Positions 14,536-22,321 of a stretch of DNA of 26,138 nucleotides are shown piece after piece. The translations under genes were made by a program, and so were the position numbers. The notes under the pieces are model-generated. The model was not told the DNA's origin. It did no database searches and saw only the letters and a list, made by a program, of their open reading frames with translations. The stretch's first letter is position 1. Each line of letters starts with the position of its first letter. Source of the stretch: an uncultured Collinsella sp. (GTDB lineage: Bacteria > Actinomycetota > Coriobacteriia > Coriobacteriales > Coriobacteriaceae); NCBI GenBank assembly GCA_902490445.1, contig CABUDZ010000019.1, positions 1 through 26,138 of the forward strand. The letters are read 5' to 3'.

Positions 14536-15417
14536 GTGGTGATGGACATGACGGATATGACGAGGGCGGCCGTGTCGCGCCGTCACTTTTTGCAGCTGGC
14601 GGGCGCTGGCATGCTCGCGCTGACGGGGACCGCGCTCACCGGTTGCGGTAACTCCGCCGGCGGCGACGGCTCCGACAAGGGCTCCAAGCTTGCGACCATC
14701 AAGTCGCGTGGGCACCTGAATGCCGGCGTTAAGAAGGATGTTCCCGGCTACGGCTATTACGACACCGCCAAGGGTCGCTTTGAGGGCATGGAGGTCGATC
14801 TGTGCTACCAGATCGCCGCTGCCGTCTTTGGCGTGAGCTACAAGGAGGCCCGCGCCCAGGAGCTGGTCGAGTTTACCGACGTAACGCCCAAGACGCGCGG
14901 CCCGCTGATCGACAACGGCCAACTCGATGTGGTCGCGGCGACCTACACCATCACCGACGAGCGCAAGAAGAGCTGGGATTTCTCGACGCCGTATCGCACC
15001 GACTACGTGGGCCTCATGGTCAAGAAACGTTCGGGCTTTACCTCGATTGAGGACCTGGACGGCAAGGTCATCGGCGTGAGTCAGGGTGCCACCACGCAGG
15101 GCCTGATCGAGCAGATGATCAAGGATAACGGCTTTACCTGCGAGCCCGAATTTAGGGCCTTTAGCGGCTACCCCATCATCAAGAGTTCGCTCGACGCCGG
15201 CAATATCGACGTCTTTGCCATGGACCGCTCCACGCTGGCCGGCTACATGAACGAGACTGTCGAGCTACTGCAGCCCGAGGTCAAGTTTGGCGAGCAGGGC
15301 TACGGCGTGGCGACCAAGAAGGGCTGCGACCTCTCGGCCGTGGTCGATCAGGTGGTCTGCGATCGCTTGGCCGACGGCTGGCTCGATCAAGAGGTCAAGA
15401 CCTGGGGTCTTGTATAG
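14536..15417 (+). CDS. Amino-acid ABC transporter substrate-binding lipoprotein with a Tat-type signal
   Basis: 293 residues of the family 3 solute-binding proteins (SBP_bac_3). The N-terminus carries SRRHFLQLAGAGMLALTG, a twin-arginine signal, followed by the lipobox LTGC with C37 as the lipid-modified cysteine. This combination predicts export in folded form and anchoring as a lipoprotein. The mature part shows the family pattern: FEGMEVDLCYQIAAAVFG, RGPLIDNGQLDVVAATYTIT, WDFSTPYRTDYVGLMVKK and a GYGVATKKG block. The GTG at 14536 gives the longest product; ATG codons at 14542 and 14548 are alternatives and no ribosome site decides. It captures the substrate outside the membrane for the two permeases that follow. 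Confidence 0.9.
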   Translation: MVMDMTDMTRAAVSRRHFLQLAGAGMLALTGTALTGCGNSAGGDGSDKGSKLATIKSRGHLNAGVKKDVPGYGYYDTAKGRFEGMEVDLCYQIAAAVFGVSYKEARAQELVEFTDVTPKTRGPLIDNGQLDVVAATYTITDERKKSWDFSTPYRTDYVGLMVKKRSGFTSIEDLDGKVIGVSQGATTQGLIEQMIKDNGFTCEPEFRAFSGYPIIKSSLDAGNIDVFAMDRSTLAGYMNETVELLQPEVKFGEQGYGVATKKGCDLSAVVDQVVCDRLADGWLDQEVKTWGLV

Positions 15418-15442
15418 GCGTATCGTCCAAGGAAGGAATCAA

Positions 15443-16189
15443 ATGCTCGAAGGATTATTTGACGCCGACCGTTGGTCGACGACATTTCAAAACATGGGGC
15501 CCTTCTGGGAGGGCTTTGGCGTGACGCTGCAGGTGGTTGTTGCCGGACTGCTGCTGTCGCTGGTGCTGGGCACGCTGCTGGGCGTGTTCTCGACCACCCG
15601 TTCGCGTGTGCTGCGTGGCATTAGCCGCGTGTACGTGGAGTTTTATCAGAACACCCCGTTGCCCGTGCAGGTGCTCTTTATGTACATGGCCGGCCCGCAG
15701 TTTTTGCAGGCCATGACCGGTGCCGACCAGCCGGTGCGCATCGCGCCGTTCGTGCTGGGTTTCTTGGGCGTGGGCCTGTATCACGCGGCCTATATCTCGG
15801 AGGTCATCCGTACCGGTATCGAGGCTGTCCCGCGCGGTCAGATGGAGGCGGCTCAGAGCCAGGGTTTCACCCGCGCGCAGGCCTACTGGTACATCGTGCT
15901 GCCTCAGACGTTCAAGATCATCCTGCCGCCGCTGTGTAACCAGGCGCTCAATCTGGTCAAGAACACGTCGGTACTGGCGCTCGTGGCCGGCGGCGACCTT
16001 ATGTATCGTTCCGACAACTTTGTGAGTCTGTACGGCTACCTGCAGGGATACATCGTCTGCTGCCTTATGTACTTCATCATCTGCTTTCCGCTCGCCATGC
16101 TGGTGCAGTGGCTCGAGCGCCGCTCCAAGGAGCGTCCGCGCGGCGTGAGCCTGGCCGAGCTGGGGCTCGACAACGTAGAGGAGGCCTAG
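15443..16189 (+). CDS. Amino-acid ABC transporter permease 1 (HisM/GlnP-type)
   Basis: 248 residues. The start at 15443 is chosen for GGAAGG upstream; the frame is open further upstream but overlaps the binding-protein gene. Hydrophobic segments include LQVVVAGLLLSLVLGTLLGVF and the C-terminal YIVCCLMYFIICFPLAMLVQ. The EAA loop that contacts the ATPase is VPRGQMEAAQSQGFTRAQAYW followed by IVLPQTFKIILPPL. YQNTPLPVQVLFMY, a family hallmark of polar amino-acid permeases, lies at about residues 68-81. It forms the membrane channel with permease 2. Confidence 0.93.
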   Translation: MLEGLFDADRWSTTFQNMGPFWEGFGVTLQVVVAGLLLSLVLGTLLGVFSTTRSRVLRGISRVYVEFYQNTPLPVQVLFMYMAGPQFLQAMTGADQPVRIAPFVLGFLGVGLYHAAYISEVIRTGIEAVPRGQMEAAQSQGFTRAQAYWYIVLPQTFKIILPPLCNQALNLVKNTSVLALVAGGDLMYRSDNFVSLYGYLQGYIVCCLMYFIICFPLAMLVQWLERRSKERPRGVSLAELGLDNVEEA

Positions 16190-16192
16190 CGC

Positions 16193-16831
16193 ATGGAAAT
16201 CTTCAACGCGACCAACCTGCTCTACATTTGGGGCGGTTTTGTTAAGACCATCGAGATCTCGGCGCTGTCGATCTTTTTCTCGCTCATCTTTGGCACGGTG
16301 CTGGCGCTTGTTAAAAGCTATGCGCCCCGCCCGTTCCGTATTTTGGTGAGCGCCTATATCGAGCTGTTCCGCTGCACACCGAACCTGCTGTGGATCCTGT
16401 TTATCTACTTTACGGTGCAGGGCTTGGACATCGTGATCTCGACCATCGCCTTTACGCTGTTTACCAGCGCCGTTATGGCTGAGATCGTGCGCGGCGGTCT
16501 TAACTCGATTCCGCGCGGCCAGTTTGAGGCGGCGCAGAGCCAGGGCTTTGGCTTCTTTGCCACCATGCGCTACATCATTCTGCCGCAGACGTTTAAGACG
16601 ATCATTCCGGCGCTGTTTAGCCAGTGCACGACCGTCATTAAGGACAGCTCGTATCTTTCGGGCATTAACGTGGCCGAGCTCATGTACACGGCAAACGTTG
16701 TGATGGCCCACGCGATTGATCTGTCGCAGGTGCTTATGCTCTACGGACTGGTGTTTGCGATGTACTTTGTGCTCAACTTTGGTATCTCGCTGCTGGTCCG
16801 AGCTTACCAACGCCGCATCGTAGCCGCATAG
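16193..16831 (+). CDS. Amino-acid ABC transporter permease 2
   Basis: 212 residues, at the short end for the family. It has the EAA loop IPRGQFEAAQSQGFGFFATM and IILPQTFKTIIPALFSQ, plus FRCTPNLLWILFIYF, which parallels the QNTPLPVQ segment of permease 1. The ATG lies three bases after the stop of permease 1, with GAGGAGG inside the end of that gene, so the two are translationally coupled. The pair probably works as a heterodimer. A long imperfect palindrome follows the stop immediately and may end the transcript. Confidence 0.93.
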   Translation: MEIFNATNLLYIWGGFVKTIEISALSIFFSLIFGTVLALVKSYAPRPFRILVSAYIELFRCTPNLLWILFIYFTVQGLDIVISTIAFTLFTSAVMAEIVRGGLNSIPRGQFEAAQSQGFGFFATMRYIILPQTFKTIIPALFSQCTTVIKDSSYLSGINVAELMYTANVVMAHAIDLSQVLMLYGLVFAMYFVLNFGISLLVRAYQRRIVAA

Positions 16832-16937
16832 CCTGGCTTTCCCTGGCACCCAACCTTGGCCTTCAAACCGTCGCTCGCGTACCAAAGTACGCGTCGCTCC
16901 TCTTTCAGGCCAATCTTGGGCACCAGGAAAACCCAGG
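16832..16937. repeat. 106-bp imperfect palindrome after the ABC operon
   Basis: The outer 31 bases on each side are reverse complements at 25 positions (CCTGG...TTGGCCT against AGGCCAA...CCAGG). The centre holds a perfect CGCGTAC-CAAA-GTACGCG hairpin. CGTCGCTC occurs twice in direct orientation, on both sides of that central hairpin. It starts one base after the permease stop codon. There is no clear U tract, so it may be a folded mobile repeat serving as a 3' end. Confidence 0.75.
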
Positions 16938-16998
16938 TACGGTATCGTGGGAATAAGAGATAAACAGCCCTTTTCTCATTTGTTAGAAAGGAATCGCG

Positions 16999-17622
16999 AT
17001 GAGCGATCTGGAGAACAAGAAGAATCCTGTGGTCATTACCATCGCGCGCGATTTTGGTGCCGAGGGCCACGAGATTGGCCGAATGCTTGCCAACGAGCTG
17101 GGGATTCCGCTGTACGACAACGAACTGCTGGTGCGTGCGTCGCTGCGTGCGGGCGAGTCGCTCGACAAGATGGCCGCCTACGACGAGCGCCTGGCTGTGG
17201 AGAACATGGCGTTTCTGCCCGACCGCTACGATGCCCGTTCGTACTCGGACAAGCTATTCCAAAAGATGAGCCAGGTGATTTTGGACTTGGGTGAGACCGA
17301 GAGCTGCATTATCGAAGGCCGTCTGTCCGATTACCTGCTGCGTAACAACCCCAACCACATTGCCGTGTTGGTGACCGCACCCTTTGAGGACCGCGTCGAG
17401 ATCGTGCGCAAGAAGCGCGGCCTCAACAAAAAGAAGGGCGCCAAACTGGTCAAACAGCAGCAGAAGGCGCGTGAGGCGTTCTATAAGCGCTACAGCGCCG
17501 GAAAGTGGAAGATGACGAGCGGTAAAGACATCGTCGTCAACCGCGCCAAGCTGGGCCGCGAAGGCTGCAAAGACGTTATCGCCGCTGCCTACCGCTACAA
17601 AGTCGCCCAGCTCGAAGCCTAG
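16999..17622 (+). CDS. Cytidylate kinase-like family protein
   Basis: 207 residues. The beginning VVITIARDFGAEGHEIGRMLANELGIPLYDNELL matches the cytidylate-kinase-like family, in which the P-loop is a variant of the usual Gly-rich form. IIEGRLSDYLL in the middle corresponds to the NMP-kinase region. The middle-to-late basic stretch KKRGLNKKKGAKLVKQQQKARE looks like the lid region. The true substrate is not established for this family, and a housekeeping cmk is probably encoded elsewhere. The ATG follows GAAAGGA. The gene converges with the LuxR-type gene and the two share a bidirectional terminator hairpin. Confidence 0.85.
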   Translation: MSDLENKKNPVVITIARDFGAEGHEIGRMLANELGIPLYDNELLVRASLRAGESLDKMAAYDERLAVENMAFLPDRYDARSYSDKLFQKMSQVILDLGETESCIIEGRLSDYLLRNNPNHIAVLVTAPFEDRVEIVRKKRGLNKKKGAKLVKQQQKAREAFYKRYSAGKWKMTSGKDIVVNRAKLGREGCKDVIAAAYRYKVAQLEA

Positions 17623-17629
17623 CCAATCA

Positions 17630-17661
17630 AAACCACCACAAAGGCACCTTCGTGGTGGTTT
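17630..17661. terminator. Bidirectional terminator hairpin related to repeat subfamily B
   Basis: AAACCACCACAAAGG (17630-17644) pairs with CCTTCGTGGTGGTTT (17647-17661) with one mismatch. A T-rich tract follows on each strand (TGTTTTAGG on plus; GGTTTTGATTGG on minus), suiting the two convergent genes. The core CCACCACAAAGG is identical to 22563-22574, in a GGGGACAG-bearing element, which suggests a common origin. Confidence 0.8.
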
Positions 17662-17664
17662 GTT

Positions 17665-19068
17665 TTAGGCGGAGGGGAAGGCCTTGGTGAGACCGGCGCG
17701 CGTCTGCGTGCCGGTCTTTTGATAAATGGAACTCAGGTGGCGCTGCACCATGCGCATCGAGATACCAAGCTCCTCGGCGACCTGTTTGAGCGGGCGCTCA
17801 TCTTGGGTCACAGCCACCAGCACGTCAACTTCGCGTGGGGTGAGAGCGTGATCGGTGATGAAGACCTGACGCTGCTCCTCGATACTCGGTGCTGCCAGCG
17901 CCTCCTCGGCAAGCTGTTGATGTTCGCGCTCCTGCTCGGTTTGGGGTAGGCGGAACAGGCCGGCTGCCACAAATGCCGCGCAGGCGGCGACGAGCAAAAC
18001 GAGCGCACCGATCATGATGAGAGCAACATTGCCCGAGGTCACAAGCGCAAGCGAGACGCCCGACGTGGTGAACGCGCACACGTTATTGGCGGCGCGTCCC
18101 ATGCCGGCCCAGAAGGCGGGCGCGTGCATGCGCGGTGCCAGCTGAGTAAACGTGGCAGTAAAGAACGTGACGAAAAAGCCCGAACTCAGGTAAAAGACAA
18201 TGAGGCCCAGGTTGGGATTGGCTCCTGCTTCGACGGCTAAGATCGAAATAGTGGAGAGTACCGTGACGCCGAACATGACGAGTCCCATGTAGCGACGCTC
18301 GGCAAGATCAAAGATAAGACCGGCGGCAAGACCGCTCGCTGCCAAAAAGAGGCGCGGCCAGGTCTGCACGGCGATGGTGCCGTGGGCGTTGGAGAACGTG
18401 ACCACGTTATCGAGAGTAGAGAACAGACAGGCCAGAATCATGACGAGCGCGATGCTCCAACACGCCTGCTTGGCAAGGGCGTGCGATGGCTCAACAAGGG
18501 GATTGATGACGGGGCTGGAGCTCTCAGCAGCCTTTTGGGGAACGACGCTGAGGGCGGAGATGACGATCGTCGCTGTGCCAAGGACGATGAGCTCTGCGAT
18601 GCCGCCGCAATTGAGCAGGTTGATGGCGAACTGCATCAGGATGCCCGCGGCATAGGCTGCTCCCGCACCGGTGGCGAGCTTGGGATCGTCTTGGAATGTC
18701 GTTGCGAAGGCATGGTGTGCCGCGCCACCCAGTAGGCCGAGCCCGAGGAATGCGAGGCATCCCAGAATCTCGAGCGCAAGCGGGCTCGTGGGGGACTGAA
18801 TCTGAGTTAACCCCAAGATGGCGATGGGGACGGCGGCGCTGACAACTGCCCGAGGCCGGCCTTTGCGCTGTGCGAGCCCGAGCAGCGGCGCGTATCCGAT
18901 AAAGCCGAGCACGCTCGCACCTAGAATAAAGCCCTGTGCGAGCACAACACGTTCGGCGCCGGCGAGTAGCCCGACATTGACGTCGAAACGAAACTCGGCG
19001 GCAAGGAAGGCGAAAGTGAAGAGCGCGAGTGCCAGAAGCGCGTTGATTTTAGGCCTGCTCAGGTTCAA
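17665..19068 (-). CDS. LuxR-family regulator with an N-terminal multi-pass membrane domain
   Basis: 467 residues. About twelve hydrophobic segments fill residues 10-390 in an MFS-like arrangement (for example INALLALALFTFAFLAAEF, ERVVLAQGFILGASVLGF and IMIGALVLLVAACAAFVAAGL). After an acidic linker, the C-terminal GerE/LuxR helix-turn-helix follows at about 405-462: ALTPREVDVLVAV, QVAEELGISMRMVQRHLSSIYQKTG. Membrane-bound LuxR proteins of this type are characteristic of Coriobacteriia; their ligands are mostly unknown. The TTG at 19068 is chosen because AAAGGA precedes it and the upstream residues are a proline-rich translation of a C tract. An ATG at 19170, with AAAGG eight bases upstream, is in frame and would place the nine-C run in the coding sequence. 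It is divergent from surface protein 1. Confidence 0.85.
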   Translation of the reverse strand: MNLSRPKINALLALALFTFAFLAAEFRFDVNVGLLAGAERVVLAQGFILGASVLGFIGYAPLLGLAQRKGRPRAVVSAAVPIAILGLTQIQSPTSPLALEILGCLAFLGLGLLGGAAHHAFATTFQDDPKLATGAGAAYAAGILMQFAINLLNCGGIAELIVLGTATIVISALSVVPQKAAESSSPVINPLVEPSHALAKQACWSIALVMILACLFSTLDNVVTFSNAHGTIAVQTWPRLFLAASGLAAGLIFDLAERRYMGLVMFGVTVLSTISILAVEAGANPNLGLIVFYLSSGFFVTFFTATFTQLAPRMHAPAFWAGMGRAANNVCAFTTSGVSLALVTSGNVALIMIGALVLLVAACAAFVAAGLFRLPQTEQEREHQQLAEEALAAPSIEEQRQVFITDHALTPREVDVLVAVTQDERPLKQVAEELGISMRMVQRHLSSIYQKTGTQTRAGLTKAFPSA

Positions 19069-19124
19069 GGACGGTCCTTTGGGTGGACGAATGATTGTGC
19101 CCTCGATTGTAGACCATGGCGGTA

Positions 19125-19152
19125 GGGGTGGGCCTTTCGGGGGGGGGCGGGG
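19125..19152 (+). other. G-quadruplex-type tract with a nine-G run
   Basis: Runs GGGG (19125-19128), GGG (19130-19132), nine G (19139-19147) and GGGG (19149-19152) are separated by T, CCTTTC and C, fitting the classic four-run G4 rule. It sits in the 216-base gap between the divergent LuxR-type gene and surface protein 1. The nine-G run is a potential slippage site. Confidence 0.7.
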
Positions 19153-19239
19153 TGCGCCTGGCAATCGCATGCTCGTTGCCTTTTGCGCTGGCAGATGCGC
19201 CACTTGAGAATTTGTGCCCCGGGATCCGGCTATCTTCCC

Positions 19240-19254
19240 GTAACATGGTGTTAC
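19240..19254. promoter_or_regulatory. Small palindrome upstream of surface protein 1
   Basis: GTAACA-TGG-TGTTAC, perfect 6-bp arms, 31 bases before the start codon. TGTTACAG here repeats the inner arm of the 57-nt modules at 22322-22539. It could be an operator or chance similarity. Confidence 0.35.
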
Positions 19255-19284
19255 AGAAGCACCCCTTACGACAAGGAGGCTTAC

Positions 19285-20907
19285 ATGCGAAAGCAAATCC
19301 ATGACAACCCAATCGACCGCGCCCGTGCGTGCTCGCTCTCCCACGGAACATGGCGCCGCGTGGGCGTAAAACTCGCCTGCGCGGGGGCCTGTGTGCTCAT
19401 GGTCGGCCAGTTGTTGCTGCCGAGCGTGGCGCTCGCCGCCGAGTGGGTCAGCGTCGGCGGCACGCAGTACAACAGGGGCACTGCCGCCGGCGACGATGCC
19501 GGAACCTGGTCCTGGGACGGCGCCGACGACATGAAGCTCAACGGCTACGACGGTGCTGGCATCAGTGCTCAGGGAAACCTCACTATCGGCGTGGCTGGCA
19601 ATAACACCATCACGGCCGACGCCGGGCAGAGTGCCATTGCTGTTAAGAACGGTAGCCTTGCCATTACCGGCGACGGCACCCTGAATGCGACGGCTCAGAC
19701 CGATGTGATTGCGGCGGAAGGCGACGGCAATGCGGGCGGCGATGTGACCATTAGCGGCGCCAACGTCAACGTGACGGCTTCGGGCGCAGCGGGCAAGGCG
19801 ACGGGCATTCGCGCGACGGCCGGCAACGTGACGATCGATAAGGGCGCCGATGTCAAAATCGAGGCAAAATCGGCAGAAGGATCTTGGCGTCCAGCGGAGG
19901 GCATCTACGGTATCTTTGCCGATAACATTCCCAACAGACACGCTGCTCAGGAAGGCGAGCAGGAAGAGCCGGATTCCGCTTACGAGCGCGGTGCCGATGT
20001 CACCATCGATGCCGCCAGTCTGTCGATCAAGACAGCCGATGCCTGGCAGGTTTCCGCGTGCATCAATACGGTCGGTATCAAGAAGAATACCCTCATGAAA
20101 ATTATCAACGGAGCCGATGTCGCGCTTTCCGCCGGCAGTGCGGCTTCGCTCTCGGCGGGCATCAGCGCACGTTCGCAAGGCGGTGCGGTGTGGATGCTTG
20201 TCGAGGAGTCGAATCTTACGTCTCGAAGCCTGTCTGCTGCAAACGGCATCGATGCCGCCCGCAATCAAAGTTTTGGAATCATGGCAGAGGCAAACACCGG
20301 TTCAGAAACGCCTCGTATCAAGATTCGCAAATCGAAAATTGAAGCTTCGGGCGCGACTGCGGGAATCTATGCGATCAACCGCAACGTCGCGAATGCGACA
20401 CTGTTCCGTGCCGCGATGATTGATTTGAGCGTGAACGATTTGCGCGGGAGCGCGACGATTACGACTCCGATGGATGGTGCCGTGCGCGATGTGAAAAAGG
20501 TTGTCGATGCAGGGCAATGGCCGAGTTCCCAGAACGGGCAGGTCGTCGGTGTTGCCGGTTCGTCTGCGATTACGGATATCGTCGGTTCTTCTGAGGTCGC
20601 CCATGATGTAGTGATTGGTTTTGGAGACGGGCAGGAGCCGGAGCCGACGCCGGACCCCGAGCCGACTCCGGAGCCCGATCCCGATCCCATGCCAAGTCCC
20701 GAGCAGAAGCCTGACCTCAAGCCCGTAGATAAGGACGCAAAGACCACCACGACCGTTGCGACCAAGACTGCTGCCGGAGCCAAAAACACTTCCGGTGTTC
20801 TGGCCGCCACGGGTGACAACGCCGCGACGACGGCGGCGGCCCTCGGCATTGCCGGTGCGTCCGTCATCGGCGCCGGCTTCGTCGCGTCCAAGCGCCGCAG
20901 CAGCTAG
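19285..20907 (+). CDS. Sortase-anchored surface protein 1 with beta-helix-like repeats
   Basis: 540 residues; the ATG at 19285 follows AAGGAGG at five bases. An unusually long signal peptide (residues 1-51) contains RACSLSHGTWRRVGVK before the hydrophobic core, with predicted cleavage after A51 (PSVALA). Residues about 60-440 are rich in short G-N-x-T-I and G-A-D-V-x-I units (GNLTIGVAGNNTITAD, GDVTISGANVNVTASG, GNVTIDKGADVKIEA), suggesting a right-handed beta-helix. A proline/glutamate/aspartate spacer (EPEPTPDPEPTPEPDP) follows. The C-terminal sorting signal is LAATG at 506-510, a hydrophobic stretch and the tail KRRSS. It is expected to be covalently linked to the cell wall. The ligand is unknown; adhesion is a reasonable guess. 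It is paralogous at both ends to surface protein 2. Confidence 0.88.
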   Translation: MRKQIHDNPIDRARACSLSHGTWRRVGVKLACAGACVLMVGQLLLPSVALAAEWVSVGGTQYNRGTAAGDDAGTWSWDGADDMKLNGYDGAGISAQGNLTIGVAGNNTITADAGQSAIAVKNGSLAITGDGTLNATAQTDVIAAEGDGNAGGDVTISGANVNVTASGAAGKATGIRATAGNVTIDKGADVKIEAKSAEGSWRPAEGIYGIFADNIPNRHAAQEGEQEEPDSAYERGADVTIDAASLSIKTADAWQVSACINTVGIKKNTLMKIINGADVALSAGSAASLSAGISARSQGGAVWMLVEESNLTSRSLSAANGIDAARNQSFGIMAEANTGSETPRIKIRKSKIEASGATAGIYAINRNVANATLFRAAMIDLSVNDLRGSATITTPMDGAVRDVKKVVDAGQWPSSQNGQVVGVAGSSAITDIVGSSEVAHDVVIGFGDGQEPEPTPDPEPTPEPDPDPMPSPEQKPDLKPVDKDAKTTTTVATKTAAGAKNTSGVLAATGDNAATTAAALGIAGASVIGAGFVASKRRSS

Positions 20908-21050
20908 CATTAGCTTTCACAGCCATTTTCATCCGCTGTGTGGGCATAAGTGTCTTCGCGGCAGCTTTTTGTATTTTCGTAGGTAACAGCCTGGGCTCGC
21001 ATGTACGAACCTAGGCGTACGGGGCCATTTGGCGCATCTTGGTTGTACAG

Positions 21051-21086
21051 GACCACCGCAAAGGGACAGGCGCCTTTGTAGTGGCG
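21051..21086 (+). repeat. GGGACAG palindromic element, copy 4 (subfamily B)
   Basis: CCACCGCAAAGG (21053-21064) pairs imperfectly with CCTTTGTAGTGG (21073-21084), two mismatches, around GACAGGCG. It lies directly upstream of the ribosome site of surface protein 2. The rest of the 205-base gap 20908-21112 holds a CACAGC/GCTGTG hairpin (20918-20940), a T-rich stretch at 20969-20980 and a GTACG/CGTAC hairpin (21003-21020), but no gene. Confidence 0.7.
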
Positions 21087-21112
21087 TTAATCCTTCGATT
21101 AGGGAGGCCGTT

Positions 21113-22285
21113 ATGAACGGAAGCCACTTTGATAAGCAAACCCAGCGCGAGCGCGCTTGCTCGCTCGTTCACGGTACTTGGCGTTGCGTGGGCGTGAAGA
21201 TTGCCAGCGTCGGTGCGTGCGCACTCATGATCGTCCAGCTACTGCTGCCGAGCGTGGCGCTCGCGACCGAGTGCGCGGATTCCGCCGCCGCGACGGGCGA
21301 GGTTGCCGCGGCTCTGGTGACGCCGGCAGTTGCGGAGGATGCGGCTCCGGCGACCACGCCTGCAACCGACGCTGCTCTGGCGGCACAAACTGTCGCCGAA
21401 CCTCAGCAGACGACTCCGGCTGACGCCGCCGATGAGTCTAACAATGCGGCACCCGCTGAACAAAACAATCCCAGCGACAACGCCGCCGCGCCGGCAAACG
21501 ACGCCATTACGTCGCATGGTGTGACCGACGTGACAGATAAGACCGTCGATGGCGTGTTTGCGCCCAATGCGGCCAATATGCTGTGCGAGCAGCCGGTTGA
21601 TGATTGGCAAACTATCGACGTTATCGAGATTGACGACGCCACCACCATCTTTAGGGCGGGCGATAAACCGGACTTTACGGCAGACACTCCGGCGGGCTCG
21701 AACTCCATTCTTCAGTGTGAGTTCTGGACGGGCAGCGATGGCAGTGAAGTGAACTCCGATATATTCTGGGACCGGAAAATCACCAACCACATCGACGCTT
21801 TTAAATCTGGTGTGACCTATCGCTATGGCCTGTACTTTAAGCCGGCGTGGGATTTCTTCTTTACGTCTAACATTAAACTGATGGTCAATGGCGTGGAGTG
21901 CAGTTATCGGGTGGATAAGGCAAGCGAGCATGCGCCTGTTCCCGGCTTGTTCCGTACGCTATGGCTAATCACCGACCTGACGTTTACGCCCGAGGCTAAG
22001 CCGGTCCCGGTCGACCCGGAGATGCCGGCGCCGCAGCCCGAGGTGAAGCCCGAGGTGAAGCCCGAGCAGAAGCCGGGGATCAAACCGGAGGTCAAGCCTG
22101 CCGTAACGTCAGCTAAGACGATTACGGTGACCAAAACGGTCGCCAAGGCCGCTCCGGCCGAGAAAGCCGACACCGCCCTGGCCGCCACGGGCGATAGCGC
22201 CGCGATGACGGTCGCCGCCCTGGGCATCGCCGGCGCAACCGTTACCGCGGCAGGCATCGCTGCGACCAAGCGCCGCAAGCGTTAG
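21113..22285 (+). CDS. Sortase-anchored surface protein 2
   Basis: 390 residues; the ATG at 21113 follows AGGGAGG at six bases. The signal peptide (1-51) matches that of surface protein 1 at 30 of 38 positions from R14 to A51, including RACSLVHGTWRCVGVK and QLLLPSVALA. Residues 55-140 are alanine/proline/threonine-rich, low-complexity and probably extended. A globular region of about 160 residues follows (NMLCEQPVDDWQTIDVIEID to LITDLTFTPEA); I do not recognise its fold. Then comes a PEVKP-type proline/lysine spacer and the sorting signal LAATG at 356-360 with a hydrophobic stretch and KRRKR tail. It is probably cell-wall linked. The gene follows surface protein 1 in the same direction. Confidence 0.87.
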   Translation: MNGSHFDKQTQRERACSLVHGTWRCVGVKIASVGACALMIVQLLLPSVALATECADSAAATGEVAAALVTPAVAEDAAPATTPATDAALAAQTVAEPQQTTPADAADESNNAAPAEQNNPSDNAAAPANDAITSHGVTDVTDKTVDGVFAPNAANMLCEQPVDDWQTIDVIEIDDATTIFRAGDKPDFTADTPAGSNSILQCEFWTGSDGSEVNSDIFWDRKITNHIDAFKSGVTYRYGLYFKPAWDFFFTSNIKLMVNGVECSYRVDKASEHAPVPGLFRTLWLITDLTFTPEAKPVPVDPEMPAPQPEVKPEVKPEQKPGIKPEVKPAVTSAKTITVTKTVAKAAPAEKADTALAATGDSAAMTVAALGIAGATVTAAGIAATKRRKR

Positions 22286-22321
22286 GTTTTGGCGACGGCG
22301 CCCATCCTCGGCTTCAGCACA

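Noticed and set aside
19069..20268. Extension of the LuxR-type protein far upstream to about 867 residues
   Set aside because: The extra part overlaps the surface protein on the opposite strand and translates to arginine-rich low-complexity sequence. Only the TTG at 19068 or the ATG at 19170 is credible.
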